The notes below the pieces were generated by a model. That model worked only from the letters and a program-made list of their open reading frames with translations. It did not search any database and had not been told where the DNA came from. From Novosphingopyxis baekryungensis DSM 16222 (GTDB taxonomy: Bacteria > Pseudomonadota > Alphaproteobacteria > Sphingomonadales > Sphingomonadaceae): a DNA stretch of 64,000 nt. The translations under genes were made by a program, and so were the position numbers. Shown in pieces: positions 25,301-34,469 of this stretch. Positions within the stretch are counted from its first letter, which is position 1; the number at the start of each line of letters is the position of its first letter. The stretch covers positions 1-64,000 of the forward strand of contig NZ_ATUR01000006.1 of assembly GCF_000420305.1 (NCBI RefSeq). Direction: 5' to 3'.

Positions 25301-26041
25301 ATGACCTTCACCGCGCAAATCCTCACGCTGTATCCGGAGATGTTTCCCGGACCGCTCGGGGTCAGCCTGGCCGGGCGGGCGCTGGAGGAAGGACGCTGGG
25401 CGTGTGAACCGATCCAGATCCGTGATTTTGCCGAGGACCGGCACCGCTCGGTCGACGATACGCCCGCTGGCGGCGGCGCGGGCATGGTGCTGCGCGCCGA
25501 TGTGCTGGGCCGCGCGGTGGATCATGCGCTGGAGCGCGCACCGGACGCACCGCTGATCGCCATGACGCCGCGCGGTGCACCGCTCACGCAGGCGCGCGTG
25601 CGTGCAATTGCGAGCGGCCCCGGCGTTTCCATCCTGTGTGGGCGGTTCGAAGGGTTCGACGAGCGTTTGTTCGATGCCCGCCCGATCGAGGAAATATCGA
25701 TCGGCGACTATGTGCTTTCCGGTGGCGAAATCGGCGCGTTTACGTTACTCGACGCTTGCATCCGCTTGCTGCCCGGCGTAATGGGCGCGGCTTCGAGCGG
25801 TGAGGAGGAGTCTTTCGAAGACGGCCTTCTTGAATACCCTCATTATACCCGACCTCAGATTTGGGAAGGGCGCACGATCCCTGAAGTGCTGCGATCGGGG
25901 GATCATGCGAAGATCGCGGCCTGGCGGAAACGGCAGGCGGAAACGATCACACGGTCACGGCGGCCGGATCTTTGGGAGCGCCATCGGGGCGGTCCGGATC
26001 AGTCGCCCTCTGGCGCGCGGCGTGAAACGAAAAAGGATTGA
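25301..26041 (+). CDS. trmD: tRNA (guanine(37)-N(1))-methyltransferase TrmD
   Basis: TrmD methylates G37 in tRNAs with G36 and protects the reading frame. The 246 residues contain the SPOUT trefoil-knot signatures [33 protein letters not shown] and the later EYPHYTRP. It starts 19 bp after the lipoprotein gene and ends 4 bp before rplS. Confidence 0.96.
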   Translation: MTFTAQILTLYPEMFPGPLGVSLAGRALEEGRWACEPIQIRDFAEDRHRSVDDTPAGGGAGMVLRADVLGRAVDHALERAPDAPLIAMTPRGAPLTQARVRAIASGPGVSILCGRFEGFDERLFDARPIEEISIGDYVLSGGEIGAFTLLDACIRLLPGVMGAASSGEEESFEDGLLEYPHYTRPQIWEGRTIPEVLRSGDHAKIAAWRKRQAETITRSRRPDLWERHRGGPDQSPSGARRETKKD

Positions 26042-26045
26042 TGCC

Positions 26046-26429
26046 ATGAACATCATTCAGACATTAGAGGCCGAAGCCATTGAAGCGCTCGGCAAGGATA
26101 TTCCGGATTTCCGTGCGGGCGATACGCTGCGCGTCGGCGTGAAGGTTGTGGAAGGCGAACGTAGCCGCGTTCAGAACTTCGAGGGCATGTGCATTGCGCG
26201 GTCCAACCGCGGCATGGGTTCCAACTTCACCGTACGCAAGATGAGCTTCGGCGAAGGCGTCGAGCGCGTATTCCCGCTTTATTCGCCCAATCTCGATTCC
26301 ATCGAGGTGGTGCGTCGCGGCGTCGTGCGCCGTGCGAAGCTGTACTATCTGCGCGGCCTGACCGGCAAGCGCGCCCGTATCGCGGAACGCCGCGATCCGC
26401 GCGGTTCCAAGAAGGACGCCGCGAAGTAA
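26046..26429 (+). CDS. rplS: 50S ribosomal protein L19
   Basis: L19 sits at the 30S-50S interface. The 127 residues show [26 protein letters not shown], and later [32 protein letters not shown], both diagnostic. The start at 26046 is fixed by the conserved MNIIQTLE. It ends the ffh-rpsP-rimM-lipoprotein-trmD-rplS cluster. Confidence 0.97.
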   Translation: MNIIQTLEAEAIEALGKDIPDFRAGDTLRVGVKVVEGERSRVQNFEGMCIARSNRGMGSNFTVRKMSFGEGVERVFPLYSPNLDSIEVVRRGVVRRAKLYYLRGLTGKRARIAERRDPRGSKKDAAK

Positions 26430-26480
26430 GCTTTGCGAACACGCATTGGGTTGCGCCTGTGGGCGTGCCCGCTAATCTGA

Positions 26481-26512
26481 AGGGCGTGCGGTGTGATCCG
26501 CGCGCCCTTTTT
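26481..26512 (+). terminator. Rho-independent terminator after rplS
   Basis: AGGGCGTGCGG (26481-26491) pairs with CCGCGCGCCCT (26498-26508) over 11 positions with one T-G pair and a 6-nt loop, followed by a T-rich run. It lies 52 bp after the rplS stop and just before the peptidase gene. Confidence 0.85.
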
Positions 26513-26532
26513 CTTTGCAACCGGACCGTTTC

Positions 26533-28788
26533 ATGAAGCGCACTGCCGCCCTCGCTCTGGCCCTTGCGGCCGCATCCACCCCCGCCATCGCCCAGGATCA
26601 GGCCGCCATGCCGCAGACGTCGCCCGAACAGCAGCCCCTGACGCTGGAGGCGGTATTCGGCAGCCCGTCGCTGAACGGCCCCAGCCCGCGCGGATTGAAG
26701 CTGGCGCCCGATGGATCGATGGTGACGCTGCTGAAGAACCGCGTGGACGACAAGGACCGCTACGATCTGTGGGCGATGGACCTTCAGACGGGTGAACAGC
26801 GCATGCTGGTGGACAGCGAACAGGTCGGCACCGGCGCGGCGCTGAGCGAAGCGGAGAAGATGCAGCGTGAGCGGGCCCGTATCGGCGGGCTGAAGGGCAT
26901 CGTGTCCTATGAATGGTCGCCCGATGCGCAGTCGATCCTCGTGCCGCTGGACGGCGATCTCTATCTGGCGAACCGCGACGGCGACGTGCGCCGCCTGACC
27001 GAAACCGAAGCCGGCGAGCTAAATCCTACGCTCAGCCCCGGCGGCCAATATCTCAGCTTCGTGCGCGATGGCGCGGTGATGGTGCAGCGGATGGCTGGCA
27101 CCGATGCGGCTGCGATCACGCCGGACGAGCCGGACGCCGTGGAATGGGGCGTGGCCGAATTCGTGGCGCAGGAAGAAATGGACCGCGACACCGGCATGTG
27201 GTGGGCACCGAATGACAGCCGCATTGCGGTCGCGCGCGTCGATAACCGCCCCGTCGGCATCGTCACGCGTGCCGCCATCGGCGCGCAGGGCACCGAGGTC
27301 TATGATCAGCGCTATCCCGCCGCCGGCACGCCCAATGCCATCGTCGATCTCTATGTAATGAAAGCGGACGGCAGCGGCCGCGTGCAGGTCGATCTGGGTG
27401 CGGACAAGGACATCTATCTGGCCCGGGTGAACTGGAGCCCGGACGCGCAAACGCTCTATGTACAGCGGCAGAATCGCGCGCAGACCAGGATCGATCTTCT
27501 CAAGGTCGATCCGGCCACGGGAAAATCGCAGCTGCTGTTTTCCGAAGAACAGCCGCGCTTCACCAATCTGTCGGGCAATTTCCGCGCGCTGCGGGACGGC
27601 AGCCTGCTTTGGTCGTCCGAGCGTACGGGCTTCAACCATCTGTATCGCTGGAAGGCCGGTAAATGGACGCAGCTGACCAGTGGGGACTGGGTGGTCGGCC
27701 AGGTCATCGGTCTGGACGAAACCAAGGGCCTGGTCTGGTTCACCGGCAACAGGGAAACGCCGCTGGAGAACCATGTCTATCGCGCGCGGCTCGATGGCAA
27801 AGGCGAGGTGGAGCGGCTGACCGAGGCGGGCTGGTGGAACGGCGCGAGCATGGACGGCAAGGCGCGCGCCATGCTGGTCACACGTTCCAGCCCCACCCAG
27901 CCATCGCAAACCTATCTGGCCGATGCGGACGGCAAGCGCAGCTTCTGGATCAGCGAGAATACGGTGGACGCGGGCCATCCCTATGCGCCGTATCTCGCCA
28001 GCCACCGTGCACCGGAATTCGGCACGCTAAAGGCCGCCGATGGCAGCACGCTCTATTACAAGATGCTCAGCCCCGTGCGCGAACCGGGCAAGCGCTATCC
28101 GGTCTTCGTACAGCATTATAACGGCCCCGGCGCAGGGCGGCAGGTGACACGCAGCTGGGGCGGGGCGTTGCAGCAATATCTGGTCGATCGGGGCTACATC
28201 GTCTTTTCGATCGACGGGCGCGGCTCGCCCGATCGCGGCAAGGCATTCGAAGATCAGCTCTACAAGAATATGGGCACGGTCGAGGTCGAGGATCAGCTGT
28301 CCGGCGCCACCTGGCTGAAGCAGCAGGACTTTGTCGATCCCGAACGGATCGGCATCTATGGCTGGTCCTATGGCGGCTACATGACGCTGAAATTGCTCGA
28401 AGCCGCACCGGGTTTCTATGCCGCTGGCGTATCCGGTGCGCCGGTGACCGACTGGGGCCTCTACGATACCCATTATACCGAGCGCTATATGGGCATGCCG
28501 AGCGAAGGCGATAATTATGCGCGCGCCGATGCGCTGGGCAATTCCGGCAAGATCGTCGATCCGCTGCTGCTGATCCACGGCATGGCCGATGACAATGTGG
28601 TGTTCGAGAACAGCACGGCCTTTATCGCCAGGATGCAGGCCAATGGTCAGCCGTTCGAGATGCAGCTGTATCCCGGCCAGACCCACAGCGTGGGCGGACC
28701 GAAGATCAGCGTGCAGCTCTGGAAGACCATCCTGAACTTTTTCGATACCCATGGTGTTGCGGCGGATGAGGCCGGGCAGGATCGGTGA
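26533..28788 (+). CDS. Secreted dipeptidyl peptidase IV (S9B family)
   Basis: The 751-residue protein has a Sec signal peptide (MKRTAALALALAAASTPAIAQ), a beta-propeller domain (about 40-480) and an alpha/beta-hydrolase domain. The catalytic triad is visible: Ser612 in GWSYGGYM, Asp in HGMADDNV and His in GQTHSV. The propeller contains a paired-glutamate segment VAQEEMDRDTG, which binds the substrate N-terminus in the family. It should remove Xaa-Pro dipeptides in the periplasm. An APC permease gene overlaps its stop by GTGA, suggesting cleavage and uptake work together. Confidence 0.92.
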   Translation: MKRTAALALALAAASTPAIAQDQAAMPQTSPEQQPLTLEAVFGSPSLNGPSPRGLKLAPDGSMVTLLKNRVDDKDRYDLWAMDLQTGEQRMLVDSEQVGTGAALSEAEKMQRERARIGGLKGIVSYEWSPDAQSILVPLDGDLYLANRDGDVRRLTETEAGELNPTLSPGGQYLSFVRDGAVMVQRMAGTDAAAITPDEPDAVEWGVAEFVAQEEMDRDTGMWWAPNDSRIAVARVDNRPVGIVTRAAIGAQGTEVYDQRYPAAGTPNAIVDLYVMKADGSGRVQVDLGADKDIYLARVNWSPDAQTLYVQRQNRAQTRIDLLKVDPATGKSQLLFSEEQPRFTNLSGNFRALRDGSLLWSSERTGFNHLYRWKAGKWTQLTSGDWVVGQVIGLDETKGLVWFTGNRETPLENHVYRARLDGKGEVERLTEAGWWNGASMDGKARAMLVTRSSPTQPSQTYLADADGKRSFWISENTVDAGHPYAPYLASHRAPEFGTLKAADGSTLYYKMLSPVREPGKRYPVFVQHYNGPGAGRQVTRSWGGALQQYLVDRGYIVFSIDGRGSPDRGKAFEDQLYKNMGTVEVEDQLSGATWLKQQDFVDPERIGIYGWSYGGYMTLKLLEAAPGFYAAGVSGAPVTDWGLYDTHYTERYMGMPSEGDNYARADALGNSGKIVDPLLLIHGMADDNVVFENSTAFIARMQANGQPFEMQLYPGQTHSVGGPKISVQLWKTILNFFDTHGVAADEAGQDR

Positions 28789-29975
28789 GCGGGCGCGATA
28801 GCGGGCGCACCGGCACGCTTGGCCCCACCGCGGTCTGGGCGATCGCAGTTGGCGGCATGGTGGGCGGGGGCATTTTCTCCACCCTCGGCGTCGTCATACA
28901 GAATGCCGGGCAGTGGGCTGCGCTGAGCTTCCTGCTGGGCGGTCTGGTGGCGCTGGCCACCGGGCACAGCCTGGCCGCGCTGACCACGGATAGCGATGAG
29001 GCGGGCGGCATCTACAGCTTCCTGCGCGATCTTGGATTTCAGCGCGTTGCCAAATGGTCTGCCTGGGTGCTGCTGGCCGGCTATGTGCTGACCTGCGCGG
29101 TCTATGCCTATACGTTCGGCGCTTATCTGGCGGATGCGCTGGGCGGCCCTTCCTGGCTGGCGCCTGCCATGTCCACCGGCGCGATCATTGCCATGGCCGC
29201 GATCAATCTTCGCGGGGCCGGGCAGGCGGCCGGCGTCGAGATCGGCATCGTGGTCGTAAAGCTCGCCATCCTTGCCGCCCTGGCCGCATTCGGCCTGTCC
29301 AAATTCGATGCCGCGGCGCTTTCGATCAGCGAGCAGCCCGGCTTCATCGGCGTGATCGTGGGCGCTGCCAGCGTGTTCATGGCCTATGAGGGGTTCGAGC
29401 TGCTCGCCTATGATTATGACGAGATGAAGGACCGCAAGCGCACCATGCGCCGGATGGTGCCGGTGGCGATTGGCAGCGCGGCGCTGATTTATGTGCTGGT
29501 GTGCCTTGCGGTGCCGATGCTGACGGGCACGAAGGCGGTGATCGAGAATGGCGAGGTGGCGCTGTCCAATGCCGGGCGGGCTGCCTTGGGTCTGCCGGGG
29601 CTGATCGCAGTCACGATCGCTGCCGCGTTATCGACCGCCTCGGCCATCAACGCCACGATCTTTTCGTCTGCAAGGCTGGCCGAGGAAGTGTCGCAGGATG
29701 GCGCCTTGCCGAGCGTATTCGACAATCGCAATCAGGCCGGTGCCCCGCAATGGGCGGTGCTGACGCTATCCGGGCTGGCCATCCTGCTGGCGCTGATCGG
29801 CGGGCTCGATGCACTGGTGAGCGGCGCAAGTCTGGTCTTTCTGGCGGTTTTCGGCACGCTCAACGCGCTGGCGGTAAAACAGAATGTCGGCCAACGATGG
29901 ATCACGCTGCCGGGCGCTGCGGGGGCCTTTTCCGCCTTGCTGGTCCTGATCGCGCATTTCCTTGGCGTGATCTGA
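28785..29975 (+). CDS. APC-superfamily amino-acid permease
   Basis: This 396-residue inner-membrane protein has about eleven hydrophobic segments. The first shows the APC glycine signature VGGMVGGGIFSTLG, with the usual unwound helix; a later segment reads MAYEGFELLAYDYDEMKD, as in AAT-like permeases. The substrate is probably an amino acid, but specificity cannot be told. It begins with GTG at 28785 overlapping the peptidase stop, which supports co-expression. Confidence 0.85.
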   Translation: MSGRDSGRTGTLGPTAVWAIAVGGMVGGGIFSTLGVVIQNAGQWAALSFLLGGLVALATGHSLAALTTDSDEAGGIYSFLRDLGFQRVAKWSAWVLLAGYVLTCAVYAYTFGAYLADALGGPSWLAPAMSTGAIIAMAAINLRGAGQAAGVEIGIVVVKLAILAALAAFGLSKFDAAALSISEQPGFIGVIVGAASVFMAYEGFELLAYDYDEMKDRKRTMRRMVPVAIGSAALIYVLVCLAVPMLTGTKAVIENGEVALSNAGRAALGLPGLIAVTIAAALSTASAINATIFSSARLAEEVSQDGALPSVFDNRNQAGAPQWAVLTLSGLAILLALIGGLDALVSGASLVFLAVFGTLNALAVKQNVGQRWITLPGAAGAFSALLVLIAHFLGVI

Positions 29976-30090
29976 GCAGGACCTAATCTCAGCGCTGCAG
30001 GGGCGATAGCGTTGCTTTTCCGGCGCGTCGTACCACTTTGTTGCTATGCAGCACTATCTCCGGCATGCCGCGCGGCTCTTGCCGGACGAG

Positions 30091-30096
30091 AAGGAG
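30091..30096 (+). promoter_or_regulatory. Ribosome site that decides the asd start
   Basis: AAGGAG lies 7 bases before the TTG at 30104 but only 1 base before the ATG at 30098. The spacing favours TTG. Confidence 0.6.
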
Positions 30097-30103
30097 AATG
30101 AAC

Positions 30104-31129
30104 TTGGGATATCGTGTAGCCGTGGTCGGCGCGACCGGGAATGTCGGGCGTGAGATGATGAACATCCTTGCCGAGCGGGAATTTCCGATCGACGAGATTG
30201 CCGCTGTGGCCAGCAGCCGCTCGGTCGGCAGCGAGGTTGAGTTCGGCGAAACCGGCAAGATGCTGAAGGTGAAGAATATCGAGCATTTCGATTTCACCGG
30301 ATGGGATATCGCCCTGTTTTCCGCGGGCTCCGGCGCGTCGAAGGAATATGCACCGAAAGCCGCTGCCGCTGGCTGCGTGGTGATCGACAACAGCTCGCTC
30401 TACCGCATGGATCCGGATGTGCCGCTGATCGTGCCGGAAGTGAACCCGGACGCGATCGATGGCTACAAGAAGCGCAATATCATCGCCAATCCCAACTGTT
30501 CCACGGCGCAACTCGTCGTGGCGCTCAAGCCACTGCATGATGCGGCGACGATCAAGCGCGTGGTCGTCTCGACCTATCAGTCGGTGTCCGGCGCGGGCAA
30601 GGCGGGCATGGACGAATTGTTCGAACAGACGCGCGCCATCTTCGTGAACGATGAGAAGACCTCCAACGTCTTCACCAAGCAGATCGCGTTCAACGTTATC
30701 CCGCATATCGACGTGTTCCTGGAAGACGGGTCCACCAAGGAAGAGTGGAAGATGGTGGTCGAGACCAAGAAGATCCTCGATCCCAAGATCAAGCTGTCGG
30801 CAACGTGCGTGCGCGTGCCCGTATTCGTGGGCCATAGCGAAGCGATCAATATCGAGTTCGAGAATGAGCTGACGGCGGACCAGGCCAAGGAAATCCTGCG
30901 CGAGGCGCCGGGCTGCATGCTCGTCGATAAGCATGAGGATGGCGGCTATGTGACGCCCGTGGAGTGCGTCGGCGATGGCGCGACCTATATCAGCCGCGTG
31001 CGGGACGACCCCACGGTGGAGCATGGCATTACGCTGTGGTGTGTGTCCGACAATCTGCGCAAAGGTGCCGCGCTCAACGCCGTGCAGATTGCCGAATTGC
31101 TCGGGCGCAAGCATCTCCAGAAGGCTTGA
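30104..31129 (+). CDS. asd: Aspartate-semialdehyde dehydrogenase
   Basis: Asd reduces aspartyl phosphate to aspartate semialdehyde with NADPH, feeding lysine, diaminopimelate, threonine and methionine synthesis. The 341 residues start at TTG (MGYRVAVVGATGNVGREM), with the NADPH loop at 8-13, the active-site Cys in IIANPNCSTAQL and the His in VGHSEAINIEF. The TTG start is chosen over the ATG two codons upstream because of ribosome-site spacing and the usual MGYRV beginning of the family. Confidence 0.94.
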   Translation: MGYRVAVVGATGNVGREMMNILAEREFPIDEIAAVASSRSVGSEVEFGETGKMLKVKNIEHFDFTGWDIALFSAGSGASKEYAPKAAAAGCVVIDNSSLYRMDPDVPLIVPEVNPDAIDGYKKRNIIANPNCSTAQLVVALKPLHDAATIKRVVVSTYQSVSGAGKAGMDELFEQTRAIFVNDEKTSNVFTKQIAFNVIPHIDVFLEDGSTKEEWKMVVETKKILDPKIKLSATCVRVPVFVGHSEAINIEFENELTADQAKEILREAPGCMLVDKHEDGGYVTPVECVGDGATYISRVRDDPTVEHGITLWCVSDNLRKGAALNAVQIAELLGRKHLQKA

Positions 31130-31179
31130 GGCGTGAAAGCGGCGTGGATTTCGTGGTTCTCGCATTGTAGGGATCACCC

Positions 31180-31938
31180 ATGACTGCCGATATCCAAACC
31201 GAAACCGTTTCTTCCTTCGATGGCGCGGCGCTTGCCGTCCACAGCATCGGGGAAGGGCGGCCGGTTCTGCTCCTGCACGGGCTTTTTTCAGAGGCGCAGA
31301 CGAACTGGATCAAGTTCGGTCATGCCGAAGCCATGGCCGCGCAGGGCTATCGCGTTATCATGCCGGACTTCCGCGCGCACGGTGAGAGCGCCGCGCCGAC
31401 GGACGCCAGTGCCTATCCGAGCGACGTTCTGGTGCGGGACATCGAACATCTGATCGCCCATTTCGGGCTGGATGATTTCGACATCGGCGGATTTTCGCTC
31501 GGCGCGCGCACCACGGCGCGGCTGCTCGGCAAGGGGCTGAAGCCCGGCAAGGCGATCCTGAGCGGTATGGGGCTTGAGGGGCTATCCGGCTGGGGCAAGC
31601 GCCGCACTTTCTTTGCCGATGCGCTGGCGGCTTATGAGACCTCGAAGCGCGGCGATCCGCACTGGATGGCGATCCAGTTCATGAAGACGCAGAAGGTGGA
31701 CCGGGCGGCGATGGCGCATCTGCTCGATTCCATCCCCGAAGCGGCCATCGACGATTTCAGCACCATCCAGACGCCTGTGCTGGTGCTTTGCGGCAGGGAT
31801 GACCGCGACAATGGATCGCCCGAGGCGCTGACCGAAAAGCTGCCCAATGGCACGCTGGAGTGGATCGAGGGCACGCACATGTCCTGCGTCACCAAGCCGG
31901 AACTAGGCACGGCCATGGCGCGCTTTTTGGCCGCTTGA
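31180..31938 (+). CDS. Alpha/beta hydrolase
   Basis: The 252-residue cytoplasmic protein has the oxyanion loop LLLHGLFS, a nucleophile elbow GGFSLGAR with the catalytic Ser, an acid in LVLCGRDDRDN and His in EGTHMSCV. These define an alpha/beta hydrolase of the esterase/lipase-like group. No signal peptide is visible. The substrate cannot be named. It follows asd by 50 bp and precedes the M2 peptidase. Confidence 0.85.
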   Translation: MTADIQTETVSSFDGAALAVHSIGEGRPVLLLHGLFSEAQTNWIKFGHAEAMAAQGYRVIMPDFRAHGESAAPTDASAYPSDVLVRDIEHLIAHFGLDDFDIGGFSLGARTTARLLGKGLKPGKAILSGMGLEGLSGWGKRRTFFADALAAYETSKRGDPHWMAIQFMKTQKVDRAAMAHLLDSIPEAAIDDFSTIQTPVLVLCGRDDRDNGSPEALTEKLPNGTLEWIEGTHMSCVTKPELGTAMARFLAA

Positions 31939-31999
31939 CGCTCCGGCGCGAAACGGTCACTTTCCGGCCCCTGATGCCCGCGCCGTTGCGCGTGCTTTT

Positions 32000-32006
32000 G
32001 GAGGAG
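32000..32006 (+). promoter_or_regulatory. Ribosome site that decides the M2 peptidase start
   Basis: GGAGGAG lies 8 bases (from GGAGG) before TTG at 32013; this TTG begins a complete signal peptide, while the next ATG (32040) would cut off its basic end. Confidence 0.6.
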
Positions 32007-32012
32007 CCAATC

Positions 32013-33902
32013 TTGACCCGTTTTCCCCATATTTTGTCCATGCTGGCCTTGTCGGCGGCCAGCCTCGCCATCACCGCGCCCGCCGCCGCGCAGGCGGTGA
32101 GCCAGACCGGTGCACCCGGCACCACGACCAGCGCGGCCCCGCAGGTCGATGGCAATGCAGCCACGCCGAGCACGCAAGAGGCCATCTCCTTCGTCGAAGG
32201 CGCGGAAGCCAAGCTGGCCGAATTCTCGATACCCGCAGCGCAGGCCGCCTGGGTGAACGCCACCTATCTGACGCAGGACAGCGATGCGCTGGCCGCCTAT
32301 TTCGGCACCATCGGCACCGAGATGTCGGTGGGATTTGCCAATGATGCGGCGCGTTTTGCCGACGTCGAGGGGCTGGATTACGATACCTTGCGCAAGCTCA
32401 ACACGCTGCGCGGTGGCATCGTTCTTCCCGCACCGACCACGGCGGGCGCGGCAGCGGAACTGAACAGGATCTCCACCTCGCTCACATCGCAATATGGCAA
32501 GGGCAAGGGCACGCTGAACGGCCAGCCGATCAATGGCAGCGATATCGAGGCCAAGATGGGCGAAAGCCGCGATCCGGCCGAGCTGCAGGAAATGTGGACC
32601 AGCTGGAACGATAATGTCGGCGCGCCGATGCGGGAAGATTATATCCGCATGGTGGGCATCGCCAATCAGGGCGCGAAGGATCTGGGCTATGCCGATGTCG
32701 GATCGATGTGGCGCTCTGCCTATGACATGCCGCCCGAGCAGTTCACCGAGCTGACCGACAAATTGTGGCAGGACGTCAAACCGCTTTACGATGATCTGCA
32801 TTGCTTCGTGCGCGCCAAGCTGAACGAGAAATATGGCGATAGCGTGCAATCCCCAGACGGCCCGATCCGCTCCGATCTGCTGGGCAATATGTGGGCGCAG
32901 GAGTGGGGCAATATCTATGATGTGGTGGCGCCGGCCGGGGCGGGCGACATCGGTTATGATGTTACCAGCCTGCTCGAGGCAAAGGATTATGACGCGCTGA
33001 AGATGGTGAAGACCGGCGAGGGCTTTTTCTCCTCGCTTGGTTTCGAGCCGCTGCCCGAGACTTTTTTCGAACGCTCTCTTTTCGTGAAGCCGCAGGACCG
33101 TGAAGTGGTGTGCCATGCCTCGGCCTGGGATCTCGACAATGTGGACGATGTCCGCATCAAGATGTGCATCAAGGTGAATGCCGACGATTTCACGACGATC
33201 CACCATGAGCTTGGTCATAATTATTATCAGCGGGCATACAACAAGCAGCCGTTTCTATACCTCAACGGTGCCAATGACGGCTTCCATGAGGCGATTGGCG
33301 ACATGATCGCGCTGTCGATCACGCCGGAATATCTGGTCCAGATCGGCTTGCTGGACAAAAGCCAGGTGCCGTCGTCCGACAAGGATATCGGCCTTCTATT
33401 GCGTCAGGCGATGGACAAGGTCGCGTTCCTGCCCTTCGGCTTGATGGTCGATAAATGGCGCTGGGGCGTGTTCGACGGATCGATCCCGAGCAGCGGCCTG
33501 CAACAGGGCTGGGACGATCTGCGGCTGGAATATCAGGGCATCGCGCCGCCGGTCGCGCGGACCGAGGCGAATTTCGACCCCGGTGCGAAATATCATATCC
33601 CGGCGACCACGCCCTATATGCGCTACTTCCTGGCGCGCATCCTGCAGTTCCAGTTCTACAAAGCGGCCTGTGACGAAGCGGGCTGGAAAGGTCCGCTCCA
33701 TCGCTGCAGTTTCTACGGCAACAAGGCGGTGGGCGAAAAGCTGAATGCCATGCTGGAAATGGGCGCATCGCGGCCATGGCCAGACGCGCTGGAGAAGTTC
33801 ACCGGCAGCCGCGACATGTCCGGCAAGGCGATGCTGGAATATTTCGCACCGCTGCAGAGCTGGCTGAAAACGCAGAACAAGGGCCGCGATTGCGGTTGGT
33901 AA
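32013..33902 (+). CDS. M2-family peptidyl-dipeptidase (ACE homologue)
   Basis: This 629-residue secreted zinc peptidase belongs to the angiotensin-converting-enzyme family. From the TTG start it has a signal peptide (MTRFPHILSMLALSAASLAITAPAAAQA). The zinc site is HELGH (398-402), with the third ligand Glu in NDGFHEAIGD about 25 residues on. ACE-type segments such as RADQL-like EQFTELTDKLW, WAQEWGNIYD and TTPYMRYFLARILQFQFY are present. It removes C-terminal dipeptides in the periplasm. Along with the DPP IV gene nearby it suggests a peptide-degrading habit. A strong terminator follows. Confidence 0.93.
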   Translation: MTRFPHILSMLALSAASLAITAPAAAQAVSQTGAPGTTTSAAPQVDGNAATPSTQEAISFVEGAEAKLAEFSIPAAQAAWVNATYLTQDSDALAAYFGTIGTEMSVGFANDAARFADVEGLDYDTLRKLNTLRGGIVLPAPTTAGAAAELNRISTSLTSQYGKGKGTLNGQPINGSDIEAKMGESRDPAELQEMWTSWNDNVGAPMREDYIRMVGIANQGAKDLGYADVGSMWRSAYDMPPEQFTELTDKLWQDVKPLYDDLHCFVRAKLNEKYGDSVQSPDGPIRSDLLGNMWAQEWGNIYDVVAPAGAGDIGYDVTSLLEAKDYDALKMVKTGEGFFSSLGFEPLPETFFERSLFVKPQDREVVCHASAWDLDNVDDVRIKMCIKVNADDFTTIHHELGHNYYQRAYNKQPFLYLNGANDGFHEAIGDMIALSITPEYLVQIGLLDKSQVPSSDKDIGLLLRQAMDKVAFLPFGLMVDKWRWGVFDGSIPSSGLQQGWDDLRLEYQGIAPPVARTEANFDPGAKYHIPATTPYMRYFLARILQFQFYKAACDEAGWKGPLHRCSFYGNKAVGEKLNAMLEMGASRPWPDALEKFTGSRDMSGKAMLEYFAPLQSWLKTQNKGRDCGW

Positions 33903-33908
33903 ACAAAA

Positions 33909-33937
33909 AAAGGGGCGCCAGATCGGCGCCCCTTTTC
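33909..33937. terminator. Bidirectional Rho-independent terminator
   Basis: AAGGGGCGCC (33911-33920) pairs perfectly with GGCGCCCCTT (33926-33935) around a 5-nt loop. A-rich and T-rich flanks on the two sides suit both the M2 peptidase gene and the convergent gene ending at 33956. Confidence 0.9.
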
Positions 33938-33955
33938 TATTAAGACCCTATTGGA

Positions 33956-34369
33956 TCACTTGCTGTGATCGACCTTGGTCGTTCCGGCGCGCATCTCGGG
34001 CATACCGACCTTATCGATTTCCTCGCGCGCGGCGTCCTTCTTCTTCTTGTCGCTGTACACCTTGGTGCCGACCACGGCAGCGGCGGCCGCTGCGGCAATG
34101 CCGCCCACGACGGCTGCGGTCTTGCCGGGGTTTGCCTTCACCGTTTCGCTCGTCTTCTTGGCACCGCTCTTGACCGAATCGCTGGCCTTTGCCGCGCCGC
34201 TCTTCACGCTGTCAGCGGCGGATTTGGCACCATCGCTCACCTTCGTAGCGGCAACCTTGCTCTTGTCGGATACCGTCTTGCCGGCGGATTTCACGCTGTC
34301 GCTGACTTTTTCCGAGGTGGTCTTCTCGTTCAGCGGCGGTGTCGTGGTGGTGGATTTGGCATCGGTCAT
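33956..34369 (-). CDS. Amphipathic repeat protein with one membrane segment
   Basis: The 137-residue protein has no Cys or Trp. Residues 15-80 form a run of irregular 11- to 14-residue repeats of the form KVSDSVKSAGK, SDGAKSAADSVKSG and KASDSVKSGAKK, rich in Lys, Ser, Ala and Val, as in LEA-like or other amphipathic helices. A single hydrophobic Ala/Val/Gly helix follows (about 85-103, AAVVGGIAAAAAAAVVGTKV), then a charged tail. I do not know its function. Membrane-associated stress protection is a guess; a possible EcfG-type promoter lies upstream. Confidence 0.75.
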   Translation of the reverse strand: MTDAKSTTTTPPLNEKTTSEKVSDSVKSAGKTVSDKSKVAATKVSDGAKSAADSVKSGAAKASDSVKSGAKKTSETVKANPGKTAAVVGGIAAAAAAAVVGTKVYSDKKKKDAAREEIDKVGMPEMRAGTTKVDHSK

Positions 34370-34402
34370 TATTGATCTCCCGTTTTGAAAATTCGCTAAA
34401 CC

Positions 34403-34428
34403 AATGCACGAACAAGAGGGTTGTTTCC
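34403..34428 (-). promoter_or_regulatory. Weak EcfG-like promoter of the repeat protein
   Basis: On the minus strand GGAAA (34428-34424) is followed after 17 bases by CATT (34406-34403), one mismatch in each box compared with GGAAC and CGTT. Transcription would start about 25-30 bases before the start codon at 34369. The match is weak. Confidence 0.25.
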
Positions 34429-34469
34429 CTTCGAGAACAAAATCCCGTCATCAATCCGACATTTACACG

